From Bacteroidota bacterium (GTDB lineage Bacteria; Bacteroidota; Bacteroidia; Chitinophagales; LD1): 44,418 nucleotides of DNA. The position numbers and the translations under genes are program-made. Within the stretch, counting starts at the first letter, position 1. Every line of letters begins with the position of its first letter. The notes under the pieces are model-generated. The model had not been told where the DNA came from and made no database searches. It was given only the letters and a program-made list of their open reading frames with translations. This document shows, piece by piece, positions 1 through 8,253 of the stretch. Location: assembly GCA_016715625.1 (NCBI GenBank), contig JADJZU010000028.1:1-44418 (forward strand), given 5' to 3'.

Positions 1-921
1 AATGAAGTTTCAAGATTTAAAAGTTCCTTTTCCTTTTCTTTTATTTCACCGTCTTTGACATTAACTCTATTAGTCAATGATTCTTTTATTGAATTTAGTT
101 CAATGAGTTCCAACTCAAGAACTTGTATTTTTCTGTTTTTCACCATCAACAATTTCTCTTCTTGATTATTTCTTGTATGCCGTTGTAACATATTCAATTA
201 AATAGTGAGTGATGATTAGGGAACCATCCAAACATGAATATCATCCAAAACTCACCTTCCTTTACAACTTCCCATAGTTTTAATGTTGATTCAATTCCTT
301 TAAGTAAACTTTTTATCTCGTCTGTGTTTATAGCAATCATTGCAGCCACTATAACGTCAAATATTAATAAGCCGACCCAAAAAAGTAGATTATTTACAAA
401 TTTCCTTTCACTACCAATCAGTTTTATGTTTGACGGTAATACAGGAAACATAAAGAAGATAGTTGCAATAAATCCAAATAGTGCACCTTCCTGTCTAAAA
501 ACTTTTACGATTGCATTTGCGTCTACAAGTTTAGGTAAACCAGGATTTACTCCAGCTTCAAGTGCATTGCGAATAACAGTTCCTTCGAATAACATTTTAT
601 GCAGAACTTCAAGCAGAAAGAAACAGACAAATAGCAAATAGACACAACCAAGAAAAATGAAACCAATATTGTTCCTGCTGTCCAGAATGGTTTTACTACA
701 AATGATTGTTCAAGTGATTTTCTTTCAAGTTTATTTTTTTCAATCTCCTTGTTGACCTGTAGAAGTCCCTTTTCACCTGTATTTTCGTTTCCAGATTCAA
801 GCAATGATTTTTCACTCCGAATCTTGTTAAGACTATCTGTTACTTGCCGTTTTTCTAAATCATTATTTCTTTTCGTAACTGTAATATTTTCTTGCTTTTC
901 AGTCTCTAGATTTGTTTTCAT
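1..921 (-). pseudogene. Frameshifted membrane protein with flanking coiled coils, partial at left edge
   Basis: Not assigned to a known family. The first reading frame (921 down to 547) gives a charged, coiled-coil-like N-terminus rich in Lys/Glu/Asn, then a hydrophobic segment near residues 80-100. A second frame (637-194) continues with two or three more hydrophobic stretches, and a third frame (191 to the edge) gives another highly charged helix. The frames join into one sensible protein if one base is added at the A run 636-638, one added at 222-223, and one removed from the T run 169-171 (plus-strand view). The join at 222 restores a hydrophobic segment containing SLIITHYLIEYV. I infer one interrupted gene of more than 300 residues: coil, several membrane helices, coil. 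It lies 75 bp downstream of the PLD-like gene on the same strand. It could instead be two or three short genes, or a true pseudogene. Confidence 0.5.
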
Positions 922-996
922 GCTCTGATAGGCATTTGACCATTAGAAGTTAAAACATTTTTTTGCTACTTAATCCTTCGTCTGTTGCGGATACCT

Positions 997-1563
997 TTAT
1001 AACTTCCTAATTTGGGCAGCTGAGTAAACCAAATTATGTAGTTGCTGGGAAAAGGTGTCTATTGCGTTTGTTTGTTTCACTGGTTCTGTTTTTTTTTCAG
1101 GTTCTTGAACTACTGCATTCACAGCTATATTATTGTCTATATTGTATCTAAGTCTCTCAAATTCTGAAAAAAGTTGAGAATATATGGAAGGGTCGTCCGA
1201 AACGTGAATGTTTTCGACATTGTTATTACTTGCATTGTATGAATAGTTATATGAACCATTAATGGATATTTTGCTGTCAATTAAGCAAAACTTGTGGTGC
1301 ATAATCCCACGTGTGTCTCCAGTTTCAAAAGCATGGACACTAATTTCTGCACCTTTGAACATTAACTTTACTGTTTCGTTCTGAACATTTTGAGGAAAGT
1401 ATTATATCAATATTGACAATTCGTTTTTTTGCTTCGATAATAGCATTTGCTATGTCTCTGTCTATAAACCACGCCATTGCAAGGTAAAATGGATTGATTT
1501 GCGTTATTGATTTCTGTCAATATCCGTTGTGATATCTGTTCCACTTGTTATTATGTCATTCAT
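997..1563 (-). pseudogene. Phospholipase-D-like (single HKD) protein, two apparent frameshifts
   Basis: The intact 3' frame (1362-997) holds MHHKFCLIDSK followed by a Gly-Ser-Tyr-Asn-Tyr-Ser stretch. This is the HxK(x4)D motif and following GSxN strand of the PLD superfamily. Upstream, two other frames encode the expected N-terminal half, including LAMAWFIDRDIANAIIEAKK, which resembles the core strand and helix of single-HKD PLD-like proteins. Removing one base from the A run 1486-1489 and one from the T run 1388-1391 (plus-strand view) makes one continuous ORF of about 180 residues. The start is uncertain: GTG at 1544 fits the frame, while ATG at 1563 would need another shift. Single-HKD proteins of this type usually act as dimers, as nucleases or phosphodiesterases. 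The substrate cannot be told from sequence. A tail of about 55 residues after the domain has no recognised motif. Confidence 0.65.
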
Positions 1564-2420
1564 ATATCTCTTTTATGTCTTTTTTATTTTGGTGTGTCGT
1601 GCTAGGTTTTTCCGCTAACTCAAATATATTCTTACCATTCCCCAACTCCCTCACTATTTCCCCCATCACTTTTATAATCCAGTTTAATCATTCCCCGCCA
1701 CAAAACTACACCACACATTTTTATCCGCACACCATACCAGCAGGTATTTGCCGAAATATGTAGTATTTTTGTTAAAAAGGGGGAGTTTTAGCAGCCGGCA
1801 TGTAATGGCCTGAAGGGCAAATGCTGTTGAGCTGTGCATCTTTTGTAATACCTTTTTATCAAAAAGAAGTAACGTTTTGCTGTACTTTTATAAAGAAACT
1901 TCAGCAGTAATATACTTTACGAAGTTTCTTTACTTCTTTTGTCAGAACTAATTAATGTTTTGCGGTACTTGATTACAAAAACTTCAGAAGTAATTACCTT
2001 TTCGATGTATCGGTATACCTTTTCGATAAAAAGGAATACCCTTTTGCCGAAAGTGTATACAGAATTTTCAGCAGGAATTACCTTCTTCATGTATCGGTAT
2101 ACCTTTTTGAAAAAAAGGAATACTGTTTTGCCGAAAGTGTATACAGAATCTTCAGCAGTAATTACCTTTTCAATGTATCGGTATTCCTTTTCGGGCTTTG
2201 TTGATTCTCTTTTCTGCACGGGCCTCTGTTTTCCGCCATTTTTGATTGAAAATGCAGCAAAAACACCTCTTGCCCGGGCCGTGTTATTTTATGACAATTC
2301 CATGACCATCGCCTTTGCTTTTTTAACAGTCAGGGGTGCAATAATTACAGGCCTGTTGGAGTTATAGAGCTATGATGAACGTTCTCATTTTTTATCACGC
2401 TTTTAAAAAAGGAGGTAAGT
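1564..2420. other. Long region without a convincing gene
   Basis: The section 1564-1839 contains only short ORFs of unremarkable composition, and I recognise no gene or RNA in it. The section 1840-2195 is the 84-bp tandem repeat described separately. It is open on both strands because its period is a multiple of three, which produces a 142-codon plus-strand ORF (1939-2367) and a 100-codon minus-strand ORF (2219-1917) of repetitive composition. I do not call either a gene. The section 2196-2420 leads into the short ORF at 2421 and probably holds its promoter, but no clear TAnnTTTG box is visible. Confidence 0.5.
1840..2195. repeat. 84-bp tandem repeat with internal hairpins, about four copies
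   Basis: The core ATGTATCGGTAT occurs at 2005, 2089 and 2173, exactly 84 bp apart. A second anchor (YTTCAGCAG-like) recurs at 1899, 1982, 2066 and 2150. The copies at 2005-2088 and 2089-2172 differ at about 8 of 84 positions. The copies to the left (from about 1840) are more diverged and the last copy is partial. Each unit contains an inverted repeat of the form GGTATACCTTTT, short loop, AAAAAGGAATACC, so each could fold as a hairpin in RNA or single-stranded DNA. Copies abut directly without spacers. Confidence 0.85.
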
Positions 2421-2480
2421 ATGACACAGAGCGTTTCCGAGGGTTTGGATGGTGAAAAACCCGAAGACAACATCTTTTAA
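2421..2480 (+). CDS. Possible 19-residue ORF with strong Shine-Dalgarno
   Basis: The ORF is ATG to TAA, 19 codons, encoding MTQSVSEGLDGEKPEDNIF, with no signal or hydrophobic segment. It is preceded by AAAAAAGGAGGTAAGT ending directly at the ATG, an unusually good Shine-Dalgarno for Bacteroidota, which mostly initiate without one. It ends 25 bp before the fibronectin-type-III gene, which has its own AAAAAAAGGAGT upstream. It may be a small leader ORF or an accidental ORF in a 5' untranslated region. No function is proposed. Confidence 0.35.
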   Translation: MTQSVSEGLDGEKPEDNIF

Positions 2481-2505
2481 AACCAATTAAAAAAAGGAGT
2501 AAAAA

Positions 2506-3153
<648 letters not shown>

Positions 3154-3154
3154 C

Positions 3155-3170
3155 AGCGGCTTTAGCCGCT
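3155..3170. terminator. Small hairpin AGCGGC-TTTA-GCCGCT
   Basis: A perfect 6-bp stem with a TTTA loop follows directly after the damaged FN3 gene. There is no U-tract after it (TATAAACAG), so it is a weak terminator candidate at best. It may mark the true 3' end of the FN3 gene. Confidence 0.3.
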
Positions 3171-3205
3171 TATAAACAGACAACATTCCTTTTCTATTGC
3201 CCCGG

Positions 3206-3313
3206 CCTTCGGATTTATCCGAAGGAACAGCCCACCGGTGACAAATACAAGATGCTTCGCTCCGCAAAACCTTTGCCCTGCAAAACAAAATCGCTATGGC
3301 TCATGGCTGTTCC
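3206..3313 (+). promoter_or_regulatory. Possible structured leader upstream of pheT
   Basis: A perfect stem CCTTCGGAT-TT-ATCCGAAGG lies at 3206-3225. GGAACAGCC at 3224-3232 is complementary to GGCTGTTCC at 3305-3313, which would close an 80-nt branched structure. The pheT start codon is 60 bp further on. I do not recognise a known riboswitch, and T-box elements are not expected in Bacteroidota. It could be a pheT leader or a 3' structure of the preceding gene. Confidence 0.3.
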
Positions 3314-3372
3314 CGCAACCGGCAGGCTTGATTTAGCCGCTATACATTCCTCCAAATTTTATATTCGCCCCT

Positions 3373-5805
3373 ATGAAAATCAGTTACAACTGGCTGAAGC
3401 AATACGCCAATTTTAATTTATCGCCCAAAGATCTGGGCGAGGTGCTCACGGGCACGGGGCTGGAGGTGGAAGACATTACTCCTTTTGAATCCATAGCCGG
3501 AGGATTGCAGGGCGTGGTGACAGGGGCGGTGGTGGAATGTGCCAAGCATCCCGATGCCGACAAACTGTCGGTAACCAGGGTAGATGTGGGCACGGGCGAG
3601 CTGCTGCAGATTGTGTGTGGCGCCCCCAATGTGGCTGCGGGCCAAAAGGTGGTGGTGGCGCTGGTGGGCAGCACGCTTTACCCCAGCGGTGGTGAAAAGC
3701 TGACGATTAAAAAAGCGAAGATACGCGGGGTGGAAAGCATGGGGATGATTTGTGCCGAAGATGAACTGGGCCTCAGCGATAACCATGCGGGCATTATGGT
3801 GTTGCCGGCCGATACAGCTGCGGGCACTCCGGCCGCGGAGTATTTTAAAGTAGAGAATGATTACGTGCTGGAAATCGGATTGACGCCCAACCGCTCCGAT
3901 GCCAACTCGCACATAGGCGTGGCGCGCGATGTGGTGGCGGCTTTGAATGTGGCATACAAAACCAGGATAGACTTAGTGAAACCGGATGTGTCTGCATTTA
4001 AAGCTACGCCCTCCGGCCAGGCTATGCAGGTGGCGATACAGGACAGCACAGCCTGCCCGCGCTACAGCGGAGTGCGCATCAGTAATGTGGAGGTGAAGGA
4101 GTCGCCTGAGTGGCTCAAAAACAGACTGAAAGCCATAGGTCTGCGCGCCATCAACAATGTGGTGGATGCCACCAACTATGTGTTGCACGAATATGGCCAA
4201 CCTTTACACGCCTTTGATGCTGCTCAAATAGCAGGCAACAAAATTGTGGTTCGTAAATGGACTCCTGCCGATGGTAAGTTCAAAGCCCTGGATGGCGTGG
4301 AATACGCCACCACCCCCGATGATTTAATGATTTGCGATGCCGAAAAACCCATGTGCATAGCGGGGGTATTTGGCGGTGCCGATAGTGGCGTAAGCGAAAG
4401 CACGAAGGAGATTTTTCTGGAGAGCGCCTGTTTTGCTTCCACCGGCATTCGTAAAACATCTACCCGATTAGGCCTGCGGACCGATGCGGCTACGCACTTT
4501 GAAAAAGGCTGCGACCCGAACATCACCGTAACGGCCCTGAAGCGCGCAGCCCTGCTGATTGGCGAGTTAAGTGGCGGGCAGGTTTCCTCCGAAATATTCG
4601 ACCATTATCCGGTTCCCCACCCGGGATGGAAAGTGACAGTATGCATCGACAGCATGTTGCGCCTGGCAGGCTTTAGCATCGACCCCAAAACCATCCGCGA
4701 GATTCTGCATCATTTAGAAATTGTGATTGAAAAAGAAGAAGGAAATACCTGGCACTTGTTGGTGCCGGCATTTAAGACGGATGTAAAGCGCGAAGCCGAT
4801 GTGGTGGAGGAAATGCTGCGCATTTATGGCTACAACAGTTTTACCTTACCCAAGTCGGTAAAATCGGCTCTCACGTTTTCACCGGCCATCAACGCGCAAA
4901 AGAGCGAGAATCTGATAGCGGATTTGCTGAGTGGATTTGGGCTGAATGAAGTGTGGACCAACTCGGTGTCGCAATCCGGGTTTGAAGAAGATGAATCGCT
5001 CAAGAACCAGCAAGTGATGTTGCTCAACAGCCAGACCGCTGAGCTGGATTCGCTCCGCACTTCTATCTTATACTCCGGTTTGGAAGTGATACGCCACAAC
5101 CAAAACCGCAAAGCCGCGGATTTGCGTTTCTATGAGTTTGGCAAAACCTATCATAAAAAAGGCGCTGCTTACGAGGAGCAGCGGCACCTGTCGGTGTTCC
5201 TGACCGGAAAATCTTTTGAGGACAACTGGGTGGGGCGTAGTGAGGCTTACTCGTTCTACCATCTTAAAAACATCGTGGAGAAGGTCTTGAGCAAGCTGGG
5301 GCATCATCTCTTTGAAAAAACAAGCGCAGAGGAAAAGCCTTTTGAATTCTGCCTCACCTATAGCAACGAAGGCACTGAGGTAGTAAAATTTGGCGCAGTG
5401 GCTAAATCGGTTTTAAAAAAGTTTGACATTAAGAACCCCGTATTCTATGCAGACTTTAACTGGACTTATCTGCTCGAAAAAACACAGTATGCCCACACCT
5501 CGTTCCATGAGTTGCCTAAGTTTCCTTCGGTGAAGCGCGATTTGGCGATGCTGGTGAATGATGAGTTGAAATTTGAGGCCATTGAGAAGATAGCCTATGC
5601 CGAGTCTAAAAAACTATTGCAGGAGATTTCGCTCTTTGATTTATACAAAGGCGACAAGATTGAAAAGGGCAAGAAAAGTTATGCGGTGAGTTTTGTGTTT
5701 CAGCATGCCGAAAAAACACTCACCGATGCGGAGATTGAAAAAATCATGAGCCGCCTGATGAGCAAATACGAATCGGAGTTGGGGGCTATCATCCGAAAGG
5801 GATAA
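3373..5805 (+). CDS. pheT: Phenylalanine--tRNA ligase beta subunit
   Basis: This is the beta chain of the cytoplasmic alpha2-beta2 phenylalanyl-tRNA synthetase, which charges tRNA-Phe. At 810 residues it has the full bacterial PheT length. In order it shows an N-terminal tRNA-binding OB-fold (about 40-150, with VVECAKHPDADKL and a GAPNV segment), the B3/B4 editing region (about 210-390, AINNVVDATNYVLHEYGQPL), the B5 domain (about 400-475), the catalytic-like core, and the anticodon-binding ferredoxin-fold (about 715-809, FHELPKFPSVKRDLAMLV). The start begins with MKISYNWLKQY, the standard PheT N-terminus. pheS is not adjacent, which is common in this phylum. The TPR gene follows after 38 bp. 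Confidence 0.97.
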   Translation: MKISYNWLKQYANFNLSPKDLGEVLTGTGLEVEDITPFESIAGGLQGVVTGAVVECAKHPDADKLSVTRVDVGTGELLQIVCGAPNVAAGQKVVVALVGSTLYPSGGEKLTIKKAKIRGVESMGMICAEDELGLSDNHAGIMVLPADTAAGTPAAEYFKVENDYVLEIGLTPNRSDANSHIGVARDVVAALNVAYKTRIDLVKPDVSAFKATPSGQAMQVAIQDSTACPRYSGVRISNVEVKESPEWLKNRLKAIGLRAINNVVDATNYVLHEYGQPLHAFDAAQIAGNKIVVRKWTPADGKFKALDGVEYATTPDDLMICDAEKPMCIAGVFGGADSGVSESTKEIFLESACFASTGIRKTSTRLGLRTDAATHFEKGCDPNITVTALKRAALLIGELSGGQVSSEIFDHYPVPHPGWKVTVCIDSMLRLAGFSIDPKTIREILHHLEIVIEKEEGNTWHLLVPAFKTDVKREADVVEEMLRIYGYNSFTLPKSVKSALTFSPAINAQKSENLIADLLSGFGLNEVWTNSVSQSGFEEDESLKNQQVMLLNSQTAELDSLRTSILYSGLEVIRHNQNRKAADLRFYEFGKTYHKKGAAYEEQRHLSVFLTGKSFEDNWVGRSEAYSFYHLKNIVEKVLSKLGHHLFEKTSAEEKPFEFCLTYSNEGTEVVKFGAVAKSVLKKFDIKNPVFYADFNWTYLLEKTQYAHTSFHELPKFPSVKRDLAMLVNDELKFEAIEKIAYAESKKLLQEISLFDLYKGDKIEKGKKSYAVSFVFQHAEKTLTDAEIEKIMSRLMSKYESELGAIIRKG

Positions 5806-5843
5806 AGCAATAAGCTATTTTATTCACCAATAACACACACAGC

Positions 5844-6350
5844 ATGAACGAGAATCTGCGCATCAGAATGGAAGATATGTTTATGGAAGCGGACCGCTTA
5901 ATCAGCGACCAGAAGATTGGCGAAGCCTTTGCCAAACTGACGGCCATTACGCAGGAAATGCCCAACTTCGGTAAGGCCTATAACCACATTGGTTGGATTT
6001 ATGAAACCAAGTATAAAGATTATCCCAATGCCGAGAAGTATTACAAGCAGGCCATTGAGCATTCGCCCGATTATCTGGCTGCGTATTATAACTATGCCAT
6101 TGTGCTCTCCACGCTGCAAAAGTGGGACGAGCTGAAAACATTGCTGGATAAGGCGCTCACGGTGCCGGCTGTGAACAAGGGGACTATCTTCAATGAGTAT
6201 GCAATTATGTATGAGGCGCAAGGCAAATACAAAGAAGCGATTGAAGCCTACAAAAACAACATCCTGAATACGTTTGATAACAAGCAGGTGGACACCGCCA
6301 AAGATTCTATTGAGCGCTGCAAAAAGAAAATGGAAATTATGAGCCTTTAG
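5844..6350 (+). CDS. Tetratricopeptide-repeat protein
   Basis: A soluble 168-residue all-helical protein without a signal peptide. At least three TPR-like helix pairs are visible: around residues 40-75 (AYNHIGWIYETKYKDYPNAE), 75-110 (AAYYNYAIVLSTLQKWDEL) and 110-150 (FNEYAIMYEAQGKYKEAIEAY), with the usual Gly/Ala/Tyr spacing. TPR domains are protein-protein interaction scaffolds and the partner cannot be inferred. It lies 38 bp downstream of pheT and is probably co-transcribed with it. Its stop codon overlaps the stop of the convergent outer-membrane protein gene by 4 bp. Confidence 0.85.
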   Translation: MNENLRIRMEDMFMEADRLISDQKIGEAFAKLTAITQEMPNFGKAYNHIGWIYETKYKDYPNAEKYYKQAIEHSPDYLAAYYNYAIVLSTLQKWDELKTLLDKALTVPAVNKGTIFNEYAIMYEAQGKYKEAIEAYKNNILNTFDNKQVDTAKDSIERCKKKMEIMSL

Positions 6351-7036
6351 CCGAAGGCGTAGCAGAGGTTCACAAACAATACAAACTTTACGTTTTTGAG
6401 GGGCGGCAGAAATCCTTCCAGGTCCGATACGCTTCGCCTGTCGGTGGAGGCATCATATTCTACAATGAAATTTTTTCGGTAGCCCAGGCCACCCACGAAC
6501 TCCATCATCACTCCCTTGCCAAACTCTACCTGATAACCACACACGGCATTGGCGTTAAAATAATTGATATTGACAAAGCTGCCCGAACCGCCTTTTTCGC
6601 GCAGTTGCACAAAATTATACGACACAAAAGGGCCCACAAAAAAGCCTTCGGGCGCTTCGCGGCTCTTGAGCGGATAATAGCGATAGGCAATGGTGCCGCG
6701 CGCACCAAACACATTAATGCCTTTAAAGATATTTCCGTTCCGGCTCAGGCTGGTGCTCAGCATCAAAGGCAAACTGGGGTAATTGTAAGAGAAACCAAGG
6801 CTCAGGCTTTGGTTGTGGGTAAGCATGCGCTCGTAGGTTATACGCAACTCGCCACAAAAATTGATTTGTCCGAACAGCAAAGGAATGGGACTGAACTTGA
6901 TAACGTTCTGCTTGTAAGGAATCTTCCGCTCCTTAAATCCCTGAAACTCTACCGCAGCCGTATCGGAGTCTTGCGAAAAGGCAACACCCACACTCAGGAG
7001 CAGAAAAAGAAAAGCGGGATACCGGAACCCATTCAT
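6347..7036 (-). CDS. Outer-membrane beta-barrel-like protein
   Basis: A 229-residue protein with a clear Sec signal peptide (about residues 1-21, hydrophobic core FLFLLLSVGVAFS then Q). The mature part has alternating hydrophobic and polar strands with many Tyr, Phe and Gly (ELRITYERML, LSLGFSYNYP, GTIAYRYYPL, GFFVGPFVSYN) and ends in an aromatic-rich strand (FVLFVNLCYAFG). This suggests a small 8-strand barrel of the general outer-membrane-protein type (DUF3575-like). The specific role is unknown. It starts 14 bp after the TlpA-like gene on the same strand and is likely in its operon. The 3' end overlaps the TPR gene tail to tail. Confidence 0.75.
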   Translation of the reverse strand: MNGFRYPAFLFLLLSVGVAFSQDSDTAAVEFQGFKERKIPYKQNVIKFSPIPLLFGQINFCGELRITYERMLTHNQSLSLGFSYNYPSLPLMLSTSLSRNGNIFKGINVFGARGTIAYRYYPLKSREAPEGFFVGPFVSYNFVQLREKGGSGSFVNINYFNANAVCGYQVEFGKGVMMEFVGGLGYRKNFIVEYDASTDRRSVSDLEGFLPPLKNVKFVLFVNLCYAFG

Positions 7037-7050
7037 ATCCCGAAGTTAAA

Positions 7051-8199
7051 CTAAGGTAGCAGTTCAGCTAATTTGGCTTCCAGAGCCGGGCCGCGCAGAT
7101 TGGTGGCTACAATCACTCCGTTTTTATCGAGCAGATAAGCAGCCGGAATGCCATTGACGCCATAGCGCTTGGCAGGCTCACAATCCCAGAACTTTAAATC
7201 GCTCACCTGGTTTTCCCATGGCATGTTGAGGGCTTTGATGGAGTTCACCCAGGCTTCTTTCGTTTTATCTAAAGACACGCTGTAAACGGTGAAGCCTTTG
7301 TTTTTGTATTTGTTGTATGCGTTGACCACATTCGGCATTTCGGCACGACAAGGCCCGCACCAGGATGCCCAAAAATCAATGAGCACCACTTTTCCGCGAA
7401 GCGAGGACAACTTGATATTCTTTCCATCCGGAGTAGGTAGGTCAATTTCCGGAGCCTCGGCTCCCACTTTAACGCCCTCGGCCATTTTCTGTTGTTCTTC
7501 CATAGCCTTCGCCTGTTTTTCGTAATCGTTGTAGGCCTTTCTGAAATCCCTGGCATAAGAAGATGTAGGCATTTCTTTTTCCATACGCTGCAGCACTTCC
7601 AGATTTTCTTTCGGATAGCCCTGCAAAGGCAGATTGGTAATGTAAAACATAGCCACCAGAGGCGACTTGGCTGATTTGGCACCCGACATGCACACGGTTT
7701 CAAAATTCTTGGCCACTTCGTTTAGCTTTTGCTCAATGGCATTGATGGAATCGCGGCTGGCACCACTTTGCATAAAGAACTGATAGGTGTATTTCAACAT
7801 ACTGATTTCCCGCTGCGTTTCGTTCATCTTTTTAAATGCTGCCTGAAACTCTTCATTGTCGGGTGAGCCGGTAATTTTAAAGGCATCTGTTTGGTTGGCT
7901 AAATCTATCTCTGCTTTGTATTTGGCAGGCTCCAGTAAAAACAACCAATAGGTTTTTTCATCGAGCTTTAAACGATAAAAGCCCTTCTCCGAAACACCTT
8001 CCATTTTAAAGGCTCCTTTATCGTCCACAACCGATGAATCCACCACCACCAGTTCCTGCAAGCCCAGCTTTTCGAGCTTAATGGATTTAGCAGCGTGATT
8101 TTTGATAGTGCCTTCAATAGAATACTTATCGCTGTTGCCGATAACGTTGCAGGAAGAAAACACCGTGATAAATGCAATAAGGGCAGTTAGTTTGCGCAT
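7051..8199 (-). CDS. TlpA-like thiol-disulfide lipoprotein with DUF4369 domain
   Basis: A 382-residue predicted lipoprotein. The N-terminus MRKLTALIAFITVFSSC carries a lipobox with acylated Cys17, so it should be anchored to a periplasmic membrane face. Residues about 25-125 are a DUF4369 beta domain (YSIEGTIKNHAAKSIKLEKL). A helical linker follows, then a thioredoxin/AhpC-TSA fold from about 245 with redox motif WCGPC (Cys281, Cys284) and a cis-Pro loop (GVNGIPAAYLLD). DUF4369-TlpA fusions are typical of Bacteroidota and act in periplasmic disulfide reduction or cytochrome c maturation; the actual client is not known. It is the first gene of a likely two-gene unit with the downstream outer-membrane protein. 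Confidence 0.9.
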   Translation of the reverse strand: MRKLTALIAFITVFSSCNVIGNSDKYSIEGTIKNHAAKSIKLEKLGLQELVVVDSSVVDDKGAFKMEGVSEKGFYRLKLDEKTYWLFLLEPAKYKAEIDLANQTDAFKITGSPDNEEFQAAFKKMNETQREISMLKYTYQFFMQSGASRDSINAIEQKLNEVAKNFETVCMSGAKSAKSPLVAMFYITNLPLQGYPKENLEVLQRMEKEMPTSSYARDFRKAYNDYEKQAKAMEEQQKMAEGVKVGAEAPEIDLPTPDGKNIKLSSLRGKVVLIDFWASWCGPCRAEMPNVVNAYNKYKNKGFTVYSVSLDKTKEAWVNSIKALNMPWENQVSDLKFWDCEPAKRYGVNGIPAAYLLDKNGVIVATNLRGPALEAKLAELLP

Positions 8200-8253
8200 G
8201 GGATAGTTTATAATTTTAATAGAATGATTACAATTTTGTGAAGGGATAAGAAG

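Noticed and set aside
1545..1763. 72-codon plus-strand ORF opposite and beyond the PLD-like gene
   Set aside because: It overlaps the start of the PLD-like gene, has a low-complexity hydrophobic composition and shows no recognisable motif or start signal.
1840..2195. CRISPR array
   Set aside because: Copies are contiguous 84-bp units without unique spacers, and no cas genes are present.
1917..2367. Repeat proteins on either strand of the 84-bp array
   Set aside because: Both strands are open only because the period is divisible by three; there is no sensible start signal or domain, so coding is not supported.
6605..7054. 149-codon plus-strand ORF
   Set aside because: It is antisense to the outer-membrane protein gene, which has a signal peptide and beta-strand pattern; the ORF has shadow-like composition.
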